A stretch of 64,000 nucleotides of DNA from Adiantum capillus-veneris (GCA_014529385.2 CM043943.1:104628355-104692354); one strand, 5' to 3'. Positions 1 through 14,458 are shown, counted from the stretch's first letter. The notes: a model not told the origin generated them from the letters alone. A program made the numbers and translations.

Positions 1-779
1 GTTTTTTGTATCCACTCTTGCAAGAGTGAGGAGTTGTGTATCTTTCTTTGCTTGAGACAGTGGTTTGTTCTCAGGTGGGAAAGTCTTGTGATCTCGAGCA
101 TTGTTTGCCATAGTTTTGCAGAGCTTATGCATGTATATTGAGTGTAGTTTGATGCGCATTGATTGCTCATTGTATTGAGCTTGCAGGAAAATGGTTATTT
201 TGTGTTGATAGCCATTGTGCGTCGAAACTCTGGCGAAATTTTCCCGGGAGTTTTATGCGTATCATTTATGTGATCTAGGTAGAGATTGCAGGTTGCACTC
301 AGCATTTGCGTGCGGTGTTCTCTGCAGGTGGGAGATTTGTGCGTGTGTATGCATCGATACCGCATAGTGTGGGCTTGGTGATTAGCTCACGGTTTGACAT
401 GCGTACAGTTATCTTGGCACACTCACAGGAGTGAGTATTGTGATGTATGCTTGTTTGGCTACGAGCTAGGTAGCCGGATTTGAGCACTAATGGCTTGAGG
501 TTTTTCAACAGGTTTCAGCTACAGGTTTACAAGTTTACAGGTAGGTTTGAGGGCTTATTTGGGCGCTGAATTTTCAGCCATTGTTTCCTCTTTGCAGGTG
601 TCCATGTATGGCTCAGTTTGTAGGCTGATCTGGGACACGTTTGTGACTTGTTTATGCGGCTGTTTAAGAGCTGAATTTTGGGGCTGTTTTGGGGCTGATT
701 TGTAGCCATATTTTACAGCCATATTTGTAGACTTTTGTTGATGCGATTCGAGCCAGTTTAGGGCTGATTTGGTTGACAT
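1..779. other. Leader-like stretch before a copia fossil; no gene seen
   Basis: No coding region is recognised. The stretch is T- and G-rich, and its last 240 bases repeat short words such as ggctga and caggt. It runs directly into a copia gag-like frame, so it is probably the untranslated leader (and perhaps LTR) of that element, whose 5' end would lie outside the window. No Met-tRNA primer site was found, so this is inference from position only. Confidence 0.35.
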
Positions 780-2748
780 TTGCTACTCATTTTTGGTTGC
801 TCTTTTGTGAGCATTATTGTTGATATTTCATTTGACTTCCAGCGTTATGGTCTGACACAGTTTGATGGTGCAGATTTTGTTGCTTGGAAGGAGCATATGA
901 TTGTTGCATTGGCGGATTTGGGGCAGGATAAACCCTTGCGTGGTTTATCGGCGAAGCCCAAGTCTATGCGTGATGATGATTGGCAGGATCTTGATGAGTT
1001 AGCCATGTCTACGATTTGTTTACATCTGGTTGAGTCTGTTTACTGGCAGGTCTCGAGGGAGACTACAACTCATGCTTTATGACAGAGTTTACATGCTATG
1101 TACGCGACATCCATGTCTACAGGGAAGTCTAGTCCCACTTCTATGTCCATGGGAGAGATTGATCCCACACGCAAGTCTCGACAGCATAGAGACTTGACAT
1201 GTTGGCATTGTGGACATAGAGGGCACATTAGGCGTCGATGTTTCAGGCGTTTGAGACAACGGAGGTGACAGATGCGTGATGCAGATTTGGGCATGACAGA
1301 TGCTAGTGAGATTAGTACGGTGGTTACTGAGTATGCTTGTGACGGTGATGTCACATTTATATCTAGCTTGTCTTCAGACGATCTTATGTCTACGGATTGC
1401 ATATCGGATTGCACATTGTCTTCACATTGGTTACTAGATTCAGATGCTACTTTCCATGTCACGTCGCATCGTGAGTGGTTTAGCATGTTTTCTAGTGGGA
1501 GACTTGGTTGTGTGCACATGGCTGATGGTGCTGTGTATGCCATTGAGGGTACAGGAGACGTATGTTTGTCCTTGCCCAGTGGTATGAGATTTACCCTGCG
1601 TCATGTGCGTTATGTGCCAGATCTGAGACGGGATCTGATCTTAGTCAGACAGTTACGGGATAGTGGATGTCAGATTTCGCTACGAGAGTGAGATTTTGTG
1701 ATGCATTTGGGTTCGCTAGTGATTGCGAGAGGTGCCAGGAGTGGTACAGGTTACCCATTGCATGTGGATCACGAGAGAGACGATGTTGTCTCTGTGATCA
1801 TGCAGCCAGGTAGAGAGCGAGAGAGCAGGCGAGTCTCTTTTGCTCATGGGTTGCAGGATGATTTGCATGGATTGCAGAGTAGTGAGCTCGTTGTGCACAT
1901 AGTTGGGGCACGACTTGAGCAGTCACACAGAGAGGTGACAGAGTCAGACATGCATGCTCTGCTAGTGACTGAGCAAAGCAGAGAGTCAGTTGTGCGAGAT
2001 ACTTCTATGCAGGATAGACAGGTAGAGCGGTCTTGCTCTAGTGAGTCACGACAAGAGGACGTTGTGCAAGAGTCTATGCATACGGAGTTAGAGCATGAGA
2101 GCTCTAGTGAGTCACAGCAGATTGAGTGGTCATGTTTGCAGTGGATGATTGCAGAGGAGGCTGAGATGTCAGCGATTATGCAGTCATTCCTTTCTATGCT
2201 TGACAGTGAGCATGGGGATATAGTTGTGCAGGATATGTCTTCCAGCAGACACCTAGAGCAGCTGGTTTGCTCTGAGGTTGCACGACAAGTTGATGCGTCT
2301 TTTGTGGACAGTCAGGAGATGCATGTGGCTGACACGCCTTGTCAGTCAGAGATGCCTATTGCCAGGGATATATATGTTGATGCATGCTCCGTAGAGCTAG
2401 CAGGGCCCGCTAGCATTGCATCGGCATTCGGTGGTCTCATGTATGAGATGTTGATCTTGAGACCCGATATCGCAGCTGCAGTGGGAGAATTTGCAGTTGG
2501 GGTTGTCATTCGTTTGTTGACTGATGATGGCATAGTGCACGAGGGAGATATGCAGGTATTGCGTACATACTTGCAGTACGTGTGCGGTACGTCTGGTGGT
2601 GTATGGACTTACACGGGAGCAGGACAGCCGGATGCACACGATCACAGCCAGCCAGTGGGCATTGGTTGAGAGCGGTTTTCTCTCGCCTTTTGTAGTCTTT
2701 AGACTAGGTTCTCTTGCTTAAAGGCACGGTCGCCTTTAAGTGGGAGGT
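780..2748 (+). mobile_element. Non-autonomous Ty1/copia fossil (gag, zinc knuckle, protease, end of reverse transcriptase)
   Basis: Parts seen in order: a copia gag (UBN2-type) segment around 840-1080, with the family's D-x-W and LAMSTI-type words; a CCHC zinc knuckle near 1197-1250 (C-W-H-C, G-H, C spacing); a copia aspartic-protease segment near 1425-1690; then a 323-codon frame at 1698-2669. That frame opens with GAG-pre-integrase-like residues and closes with residues resembling the end of copia reverse transcriptase (LMYEMLILRPDIAAAVG). Between them lies a Ser/Glu/Gln/His-rich stretch that I cannot assign. A purine tract and LTR follow at 2736-2748 and 2749. The element is a broken, non-autonomous fossil and its 5' LTR is not in the window. 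The family call is secure; the nature of the middle of the long frame is not. Confidence 0.75.
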
Positions 2749-2960
2749 TGTTGGGGTATAGGTGCCTGTGCCTTGCCCGGCCGCCCAGAGTCTGGGCGCC
2801 CACTGACTTGTATACCTTATACATAGCATAAGTGTATAGGGGGCTGCTCACTCTTTGAGTCTCCCCACCCACATCGTGTGTGTCTCTCCTTCTCTCTCTC
2901 TCACTCTCCGTCTGTGGTGCTCCCCGATCCCCTTCATGTCTTTCCTTGTATTTAGCTGCA
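2749..2960 (+). repeat. Copia 3' LTR (right end uncertain)
   Basis: A purine tract (aagtgggagg) is followed directly by TGTTGGGGTATA, the same junction as in copia element B, so this is read as the start of the 3' LTR. The LTR contains a GC-rich hairpin (cgcccaga / tctgggcg) near 2783-2800 and a pyrimidine-rich tract near 2876-2915. The CA end cannot be fixed because no second LTR is present to compare. Confidence 0.6.
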
Positions 2961-3142
2961 AAAATTACGTAACTCCATGTTTTTTGAAGAGTTTTTATTC
3001 TTTCTTCATCGATTTGAGACCTTTAAGCGTCATTGCATCAACTTTGGTTGTCTCCTATTTGAAGATTAGTGATTTTGCATCTTGAGAGATTCCATCTCCA
3101 TGCACATATGTGGCCTTGGTGCAAATCAACTTGCCTATTTCT

Positions 3143-3383
3143 TCAAAAGATGGTTAAACTCTTCCGCTTCTTCTTGGTTTTTGATGATGATGTAGATATT
3201 TCATTGTCCTTCATGCTTTCTTCAATAGCATTGATTCTTCCATTGTGAGCTTCTTTGGCTTCCAAGTGCAGATTATGTAGCCTTGATTTAATCTTCAACT
3301 CCTCACAAGTAATGTGAGGAAGGGGAATGTTTGCACTCACTCAACCTCTTTCTACCTAAGCATTGCAACCTCCTTTGATACCA
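3143..3383 (-). mobile_element. Fragment of a copia-type element leader with primer-binding site
   Basis: Positions 3372-3383 read on the minus strand as TGGTATCAAAGG, close to the initiator-Met primer site used by copia elements. The sequence at 3384 onward (TGTGAAAA in plus view) would then be the end of a minus-strand 5' LTR. A 65-codon minus frame (3143-3340) could be the start of its gag, but no domain is recognisable. Fossil fragment. Confidence 0.4.
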
Positions 3384-3409
3384 TGTGAAAAAATGTGTAG
3401 GTTTGAATA

Positions 3410-4018
3410 CCTACGAAAGGGATCCCCAAAATTTACTTGGAGGAGTCATCTACATCGACTATAAAAGAGTGTAGTGCAGCAAAGCATGTTGCAACTGTCC
3501 CTTTGTACACACTTTGTACCTAGGTGTACCCTAGTGCTTAGAGCGTGGTACCTAGTGCCTAGCCATAGGTAGATAGGTACTTTTACAGTACATATCTAGG
3601 TAGTGGAAAGTACCTTTTACATATTGTAAAAAGTTATTTACTTTACTTTTTTGAGTACTTTAAGTACTTGGATTGTATCCCGTTGTTGATAAATACAGCT
3701 CTCCATTACATTATATTATTGTCTATCTCACATTTAAGCTGTGGTTATCTCTTGTCATTCTCTCACATTTATATTGGCACAAAGATCCATCCAGATACTC
3801 CATGATATGGGGAGCAACTTTGCTTCACATTCCATGATGAGATCTTGGTTGTATCTCGTGGAAGATAGCTCCCAAGTTGGTATGTTAGCTCTAAGCACTA
3901 GGGTACACCTAGGTACACAGTGTGTACAAAGGGACAACTGCAACATGCTTTGCTGCACTATACTTTTTTATAGCTGATGTAGATAACTCCTCCAAGTAAA
4001 TTTTGGGGATCCCTTTGG
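3410..4018. repeat. Long inverted repeat (two arms of about 135 bp)
   Basis: The left arm (about 3410-3545) and the reverse complement of the right arm (about 3886-4018) match at roughly 90% by eye. Both begin aaagggatccccaaaattta and end gtaccctagtgcttagagc. The 340-bp centre is unrelated between arms. No clear target duplication was found. This could be a foldback element, or two inverted copies of one LTR given the primer-site-like sequence just to the left. Confidence 0.75.
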
Positions 4019-4110
4019 TATGTAGATATCATGATATGGGGAGCAAATTTGCTTCACATTCCATGATGAGATCTTGGAGGTATCTCATGGAAGATACTCC
4101 CAAGTCGATA
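3798..4110. repeat. Direct repeat flanking the right inverted-repeat arm
   Basis: About 90 bp at 3798-3885 recurs at about 4022-4110 with roughly 88% identity (shared words ccatgatatggggagcaa and cattccatgatgagatctt). The right arm of the inverted repeat lies exactly between the two copies. This suggests insertion of the arm or a local duplication. Confidence 0.75.
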
Positions 4111-4796
4111 TGTTGGCCTTTGTGTGTAGTCTGTAACGCTGCAAGCAACCAACTTGGCACCTTCACTAGAAATGGTAGGAGTGAATTCAGGATAAACTTT
4201 GTCAAATTGTCGTCCATATTTCATAGAGCAACTTCTCTTTGTATTGCTCCATGAGATCACTTCTTTAGGTGGCTGATACCACTACTACAAATCTGCTTGT
4301 TGCGCTTGAACTGCTCTTGCCTTTTAGGTACACCAATCTACTAGTTGGTTTTTGTAGAGACCTTCAAGGTGTAGATGGGGTGAAATCCATGATTATGGGT
4401 ATCTATCCTCATGCCATCACATCATACTTTAGTCTATATTGATTTGCTTCTATCATCCCTTCATCTTTATCCCTTTTTCACACCTGTAGTAGAGATTATG
4501 TGACTTGCATATTTCAACATTTCCAAACACAAGTGTCTAGGCTCACATCAACCAAGAAGATATACTTTGCATAGAGATTGAAAATGACATTCTACAAAGT
4601 GCATCTAGGTGAAGTTATGTTTACATTGTGAGTAGCTGTATGTGTATGCATGAACCAACATTGTGGCAGTATTCAGCTTCTCTAAGCCATGAAAAAGGTG
4701 CACACACATATGAACTTGCGCAACATGATCCCTTCATTACACATCAAAGATATGCATGAGAGGGTGAAGGCACCCACACCAAGCATAGACACACAC
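4111..4796. other. No gene seen
   Basis: AT-rich sequence with stops in all frames and no recognisable domain, repeat pair or RNA gene. Probably decayed repeat sequence between two repeat blocks. Confidence 0.5.
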
Positions 4797-5260
4797 CATG
4801 AAACCCCTAAAGAGAATCTGACTTCTTGTTGGTACCCATAGCTGCATACATTTGCAAAAGAAGAATTGCCAAGACGTTGGTTTGCTCAAGGGAATAGTAT
4901 CTATCCTTAAGAATTGTCATTCCACTTGAGCCAATGCATTGAGTTGATATTGAACTGCAATAAAAGAGTCTCTTTGTCTTGTGTGATGCACAAAGGCCTC
5001 ATAAGGATGCTTTTCTTCCATTGAATTTAGACACAAACCATGAAAATCCTAAACATGATATGTTTATAATAAGCTTTGTGAGTGCCCATAGTTGCCCTGG
5101 GAAAATCGCTATGCTGTTGGTTTGCTCAAGGCAAGGGTATCCATCTTCAAGAATTATCATTCCCCTTGCACGATAAAGTTGATGCCAAATCACCATAACA
5201 ATGTTTTTTGATCGTGTGTGAGATGCCCAAAGCTTTTATTAGAAGGCTCTTTTTCGCATT
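4797..5260. repeat. Degenerate tandem duplication (about 230-bp unit, two copies)
   Basis: The blocks starting near 4797 and 5030 share, in the same order, caccatgaaa, a ...cccatag... word, ttggtttgctcaagg, aagaattgtcattcc or its variant, tgatgcacaaaggc or agatgcccaaagc, and cattgaattt. Identity is only moderate, so the duplication is old. No coding content is recognised. Confidence 0.65.
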
Positions 5261-5395
5261 GAATTTTGATATGCTCCAAGATGGATCCATAGATGGCAAG
5301 AAGTATACATGTCCCATAGCGCTTGCCTTGCTACATTTAACGACTTGTGACTTGGAGGCCACACAAGCAGAAGCAAGGACTTAGCTTTGTCACTA

Positions 5396-5757
5396 TTTGG
5401 CACGAGGTGTTCTCGAGGGGATCAACGGCCCGAGATCATCGGGTGATATGGAATGTCCAATTCTCCAAAGCGACAATATTGGACCCCTTGTTTCTTCCCA
5501 CTTCACCATCGAGATCACGCCTTCCCATCGCAGGAGGTTGAAAGCAGGACCTCATGGTTCTTATGCAAAGCCTTAGCCCTATGCTATTGCACATTAGGCG
5601 TCTATGTGGGCATCACGGGTGTACACTACTCTAGTATGTGCCCTAGTTCACCGCTCCATGGTTACTTGGGCGGTAGATAGTGGGCATTGGGGATCAAGCG
5701 CGTGCGGTGTCGCCTAATATGGGCCCTAGTTCCAGATAGTGACAAGGGGGGAAGTTA
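5396..5757. other. GC-richer segment of unknown origin
   Basis: This block stands out from its AT-rich surroundings. It contains a repeated word (gccctagttc near 5641 and 5722) and ends in a short purine run (caaggggggaag). It could be the remains of a transposon or LTR end. No domain, terminal repeat or target duplication was found. Confidence 0.3.
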
Positions 5758-5758
5758 T

Positions 5759-5827
5759 GGCCAATCCCTCATTTGAAGCATTAAGACTAGCTTCGGTATA
5801 GTCAAGGCTTCAAATGAGGGACTGGCC
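5759..5827. repeat. Short hairpin (21-bp stem, one mismatch)
   Basis: Positions 5759-5779 and 5807-5827 are reverse complements apart from one base (stem ggccaRtccctcatttgaagc) around a 27-base loop. It lies about 1.4 kb before the bZIP start codon, probably outside the transcript. Confidence 0.8.
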
Positions 5828-6130
5828 CAAGTTCCTAAGAAGACTTTCGGAAATTTGGGATTCCTAAAGAGGAGACAAATATGAGGTTTTGATTGATCAA
5901 AGATTTGGGAGGGTAACGCGGAGCTTCTTAAATGAATCCGTTTCAACAGCAATTAAATTTAAATAACATGAGCGAGGGGTGATTCGTGAAGATAATCTAA
6001 CAATTGTGCTTGAGAAAATTTCAAAGCTCGACCAATCAGCTTTGTGGGTTTTTGATTAACTCTTCAATTTTCTAATCAATCAAAGACTCGACAGAAAAAG
6101 TACACTTCTGTACCCTCCACGCAATCGTCT
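5828..6130 (+). promoter_or_regulatory. Probable promoter region of the bZIP gene
   Basis: AT-rich sequence directly upstream of a pyrimidine-rich stretch that looks like a plant 5' leader. No clear TATA box or known element was identified; the assignment rests on position only. Confidence 0.3.
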
Positions 6131-7190
6131 TGTGGGTTGCTCTGTTTTCTATGAGAGGAGTCTTTCTTTTCTGCTTTTTCTGCGTTGTTTTTTCTACTTG
6201 AGTGACTTTGGTCCTCTGTTTCTTTACTTCCTCACCATAGCCTTGGTCTTCTCCGAGCTTTCCTGCTCCCCCTTTTCATCACATTTCCTCTTCAATTTTT
6301 CTACTGTTTCGCTTACATCATCCCCTGCTCTTCTTGTCTGCAAATGCACATACACAGACACTCTGCATTTTCCTTTCTGACACTTCTTCCCATCCTACTG
6401 GCCTCTCTCAAAAACAGAGCTTTTCCGTTGCTTTTTACCAGCTTTCATGGCTAGCAGGCTCCTCTTGGAAAGTTTCTTCTACTCGAAATGAGGTGCATTC
6501 TTGAAGTCTGTAACGATTTTTCGGAGAACGCTGCAGGAAAGTGAAGATAAAACATGGTGGTGGAGGCACATTGGCCGTCATTTTCCGCCGAAAACTTCAA
6601 ATTCTCGTTTGGGTAGGTGTTACTTTTGTTAGGGCTTCCAGACTTGTTTGAATGCTGTTCTTCTAGACTAGATTTTAGGATAAATGCTTACACTCCAGGG
6701 TAAGAAGTTGGAAGCACTGTTCATGCCAATGTGCAGGTTTTTCTTTGATGGGTGCAGGGTTTTAGGATGGCTTCAATAGGTCAAAACTTTATGTATACAC
6801 TAAGGATTCTGCTTTTTGCTTAGTAATATGGAACTCCTACTATGAGTTTGCTGCGTAAAAGAGGGTTTTTGAAAGGCTATGGACTTTACTTGTTCAGTAC
6901 TGATCTTTGCAGTAAATAGGGCTCTTAACGGCGGTGGCTACCTTAAGTAGTCTACTTGCATTGTGTCTTGTGGCTCCGTTTCTATAGTGTGGTCAGGGCC
7001 TGGTGGATGTTGAATTGCAAGCTCTGGTTATGCCCATGAATTCTTGCTACATGTATAGGTATGCCTAGTCCTTCCTTATTACTTTTGGAGGGCACTTCAG
7101 TGGGCCGCTTGCCCAGACATCAGCAAAAAATTCAACAGCAGACTGAGGGATGCGCCACACTTTCTAAGTGAGAGGTGCTCTTCGCATGCC
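6131..7190 (+). promoter_or_regulatory. Probable 5' leader of the bZIP gene, with a small upstream ORF
   Basis: Positions 6131-6440 are strongly pyrimidine-rich, as in many plant leaders. A short upstream ORF starts at ATG 6554 and, if unspliced, ends at a TAG at 6614-6616 (20 codons). A possible splice donor (gg/gtaggtg) overlaps that stop, and pyrimidine-led AG acceptors occur near 7099-7140, so the leader is probably interrupted by an intron. Stops precede the main ATG at 7191 in its own frame. Leader extent, intron and uORF use are inference. Confidence 0.4.
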
Positions 7191-10301
<3,111 letters not shown>

Positions 10302-11738
10302 CATATGCTGCATTGTCTCACTTACAGGTACTCTGTGATTGAATGCTGCCCTGTTTCCAGTTAAAGGAGTTATGGGCTCAATGGTATGCTTAACGCACTA
10401 TTCGGCCTTCCGACTTGAAGGAATCTTGCAATTGTTCAAGAGTTGCTTCAATGAAACATTATGAGCTTAGGGGACGGATGCTCAGCATAATGCTCTGTGT
10501 TATCTTGAACATCAGGCAAGATGCTCTAGTCAAGGAAGTTTCGAAAGCTTAATCATGGTGCACCGCTTCCTTAAAGGGTGATGCTTGCTGTTGAAGGACA
10601 TCCTTTGCCCAGCTTAGGCTGAATCCCTTTCAAGTTTATTTGTCTTTTTTCATGCGGAGTGCTTTGAAAGCATTGCACTTCATTGCTCGGTGGCAGCAGG
10701 GGACCAGACAGCCTTTTATGTCAAAGGTATTGCCTGCATCTTTTGCTACCATATTGAGAGATTTGTCCCTTCAATTCTTGCATTTAATTGATCCAATTCA
10801 CTGCATTAATTTCGGTACCACCTGTGATTGGTCCCAATTTAATGCAGAATTTTTTTTCCAGAGCTCTGTACCTCCATAGAATTTAAGGTTCATTTTACTA
10901 TCAGCGAGTTGAAATGTTTCAATGAAGGTTTGATTTTTTTGCCTGCACTAGGCCTTAGTAAACCATTGAACTTGTGGGAACAATTGTGGATGGTTGGATA
11001 AAGCTTGTCGGATAGTGCCACGTGGCAAGTTAACGATGGCAGTTTTTTTTTTTCTTCCTATTTCTTGCTGAGCATTGTTTTTTGTATATGTATGTAGGCC
11101 ACTGGCAGAGATAGTTGACATTTGTTTTGTAGAGAGGGGCATTTAGTGGTGGGTCACACAATCTTTCCATGCTCTTATGCAGGCCATTGTGACTTTTCAC
11201 CATCTCTACTTGAGGATATTAAGGTCTGTGCATGTGCTTGCGGGTGTGTTATGACTTTGTTGGTATGACAAGAAGGCAGCATGGGGTGGCTAACATACTC
11301 TTCAATTATCCAGAGGCTGCCACACCGGAAGGATGTAAAGCCGAGTCAATTTGACAAAACATGTGCTTTAACTTTGTTGGCAAGAAAATAAGGCATGATT
11401 CATCGGTGGTTAACATGCTCTTCCATACCCAGAGGCTGAAATGTCTGAAGGATGTAGAGCTGAGGTAGATTTGAGAACTCTACTTTTATATGTTCTGTCT
11501 CTGAGTATATAGTTTTTGTAAGTCAGTGAAATGGCAAGGCTTGTGCTTTAAGCTTGTGGGAGAAGACACCTTGGGCCCTCTCATCAATAAAGGGATATCT
11601 ATGCTCACTAAAAAAGGGACATCTATGTTCACTTTGTTTCTTCAAACACTTCAGCTTTTCATACATTAAGCTTTAGCACAAGGTAACAGTATTTTCTTTG
11701 AAGTAAAAGTAATGTTGTTGAAGTGGGTACTTTTACCC
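10302..11738 (+). other. 3' flank and probable 3' UTR of the bZIP gene
   Basis: There is no further coding sequence. An AATAAA at 11586-11591 could serve as poly(A) signal, implying a 3' UTR of up to 1.3 kb. That is an upper bound: an earlier, less canonical signal is possible. The stretch includes the tandem duplication near 11225-11475. Confidence 0.4.
11225..11475. repeat. Degenerate tandem duplication in the bZIP 3' flank (about 120-bp unit)
   Basis: Two blocks (about 11225-11350 and 11352-11475) share actttgttgg, a gtggctaacat or gtggttaacat word, cagaggctg and gaaggatgta in the same order. A partial third copy begins near 11535 (tgtgctttaa). There is no coding content. Confidence 0.6.
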
Positions 11739-11984
11739 AATGAGCGTAGCTCAGTTGATTGAGCCTTTGTGATGGAACCCCAAGGTCGAGGGTTCGAGGC
11801 TCATGGGTTGCGCTCAATGGATGTTATCGTCTTCTCCATTAGGGAAGTCGTTCAATGGAGAAGACGTTCCCATGGTATGGCCCCTTGTGGGTGTGATGTG
11901 TATAGCAAGTCCAGTAGTAAACAAACATATATGAAGTTCTCCCTACTACCTTCCCTGCGCCTTGATAGTTGAAAAAAAAAGAGA
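11739..11984 (+). mobile_element. tRNA-derived SINE with A-tail and target-site duplication
   Basis: The head has a box A-like word (TAGCTCAGTTGA, 11747-11758) and a box B (GGTTCGAGGCT, 11791-11801), spaced as in a tRNA promoter. It is followed by an unrelated body of about 170 bases and a short A-tract at 11972-11980. Flanking 14-mers at 11724-11737 (tgggtacttttacc) and 11985-11998 (tgggtatttttgcc) match at 12 of 14 positions and are read as the target duplication. The tRNA part lacks a convincing full cloverleaf, so it is a SINE and not a tRNA gene. Two differences in the duplication suggest moderate age. Confidence 0.8.
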
Positions 11985-13874
11985 TGGGTATTTTTGCCAC
12001 TATTCTATTAGTATGCTTGGCCTTCACCATCATTTTGTGGCTTTCTGAATCAAAAGCCTTATTTATACCTATTCATCACCTTCCTTAAAACTTTTTGGCT
12101 ATTTCAAACAGTTTGGAATGTGATGATTAACATGTTTAGATGTTGGAGGTTAAGGATACTAAACTAAACTGTCATTCAGTTATTGTCACCCACTTTTCAA
12201 CCATGATACTTCAATGTAATTCTTCTTTACCTGGCAGATTGAATAAGAAGAGGAAATTCGAATAACCTTACTCCCTTGAGCTATATCATCGATACCCACA
12301 CTATCTACACTAACCTACCACCTTTGCTCTACACTACAAAACGAGGTCATTGCCAAGAGCCAATGCATCATATGTCGGGGATATCTTGTCTTTACTATGT
12401 ATATGCTGCATTTGCTGAAGTTGTTTAATTTGTCAACTAACCTCTACCTTGATCCACATGGATAGACAATGCTATTACATTGAATCTTCTTGTTAATCAA
12501 AAGTTTTGATCCTCTCCTCTACAAGATCCTACCTTTGTTGTTTTTTTTAATCTTACAAGTAAACCCAATAACTTTGTTAAGCAAGAAAAGTTCCTGTTGT
12601 TTGCTTGGTTGTTTGGAGGGAGGTATGTAAATTCTTGCATGCTACATAGTGATTGTTTGAACAGGATCAAACATGGATCACGTTCCTCCCTACGTGATCA
12701 CTTGGAAAGAAAATGAAGATGGTGCATGCAAACAAATACAACCCATCCTTGAGACATATTGACTTTGTCTCAAGCTTGAGACATGAAGACATCTAAGGAA
12801 AGAAAGATGCTATGAGTCATGCTAAGGTCCAATTTTTAGCTTGCATATTTAGAAAAGCAACACTGCTCAAGTTCATAAACACTACACAAAAGAAGTCAAA
12901 TGCACGTCCAAACAATGATTGTAGTCACGAGATATTCTAGACTAATAGGGTAGAAAGGTTTGTGTTCATGATGTTTATTATTTTAGAGATGCTACCACAC
13001 ATAGTTACCTTGGGACTTAACATGGCTTTGGGTGGCCTTCGGAAGTGTAGGTTGTGTCTGGCTAATACATACCTATCTAAGAGCACTATTTACTAGTCTC
13101 AAAATTCTTGCTTGCTTTGTTCTTTGTTTGTGACCATCTCAACTACATAAAAGAGAAAGTTGGAATTCAAACCATATAAGAGCTTGCAAAGTGAGAGCCA
13201 CTCTACAAAAGTTAGGTGGAGACAATCCCTGTAGTGTTTGTTCGAGGAAGGGCATAAGCAAGGTGCTATATAGAAAAGTATATGCAAAAGCAAAATATAA
13301 AACTTGGTTAATCTAAACTCATTGATTCTTGCTTGATATAGTTCAAAATGTTGGCACCTACAGCAACTTGTTTCACCACAATACAAACCAAGCAAACCAT
13401 GTATGGAAAATAATGAATTTCATTATTCATTTGGATTACTATTATAACACAATAAAATATGATACACATAGATGGGATTAAGTTTGAGCAAGTTTTTGAG
13501 CGAAATGAAATTTTTTGGTTTGCAAACTAAGAGAGGTCTCAAGTGCAAAGTATACTATCAAGTTGATATCTCTAATTGTGTACATGTGCTCCTAAACATA
13601 CTTCTTTAACACTCGAGAAGTAAAAGTAATGATGGGAGAGAGCATTGTGAATTGTATATAATGAGAGTTGGCCACTTTTTTAATTGTGAACACATAATGT
13701 TATCTCGTAAGTAAACATGTGGAGGGTACAAAGTATATGGAGGATGAAAGTGTCACTGAAATTGAATTTTGGTCACACCTCAAATGAACTTTAACTATTT
13801 CTACTTTTCAATTTTAGTCACACAAAAAATTTCTTAATTGGTCAAAAAATATTTAAATGTTGTTTTTCTCTCAG

Positions 13875-13876
<2 letters not shown>
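11985..13876. other. No gene seen
   Basis: AT-rich sequence. Its longest frame (98 codons, minus, 13099-13395) has no recognisable domain and no codon-bias or splice support. No repeat pair was found within the window. Confidence 0.5.

Positions 13877-13918
<42 letters not shown>
13877..13918. repeat. (GA)21 microsatellite
   Basis: A perfect GA dinucleotide run in intergenic sequence. Confidence 0.98.
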
Positions 13919-13921
<3 letters not shown>

Positions 13922-14458
13922 TAAATAGTACTAGAAAGTCAGCTATGAAATCAACTAGAATGGAAATGCCAAATAGTAACAAGGCTAATAGTTTTTGAAA
14001 TGTTCATAAGCTGGCAGGAACAACTTTAGGGATTCTGATATGCTTCTTGAGAATCAAAATCACCTAAAAAGGGTCTTATAAAGGACATTTTCTCTCTTTA
14101 GGTGGATGTGGAAGGTGGCATCGAAGACATTGCCAAGGCCTAATGATATCTAAAGGTTTTTGAGACATAAATGACCACCAAGATATCTGAAAAAATATTG
14201 ACATGTCTTTTTGGGATAAAGGGATGGAACATTGTAGAAAATAGAATACAAGCTACAAGTATGGGAAGTGAGATTATGTTTATCATGCATGCCTCTTAGG
14301 CAGGCCAATGACACCCCACAAGCAAGTGTGAGTATCTCACATGGAGATTCCAAAAACAAGGGATGGCCCCTATGAAACACATGGGAAAAAGCACATGGCC
14401 AAGATAGCTTATAGCTTTTAATCCATAGTCTACCAAATTGAACTTAGCGTCAAAGTTG
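13919..14458. other. No gene seen
   Basis: AT-rich sequence with no domain or repeat partner recognised. It leads into the dispersed LTR-like repeat at 14459. Confidence 0.45.

Noticed and set aside
11741-11815. Functional tRNA gene
   Set aside because: Box A and box B are good, but stems and anticodon arm do not form a convincing cloverleaf, and an A-tail with duplication shows a SINE.
13099-13395. 98-codon minus frame in intergenic DNA
   Set aside because: No recognisable domain, no neighbour and no splice or codon support.
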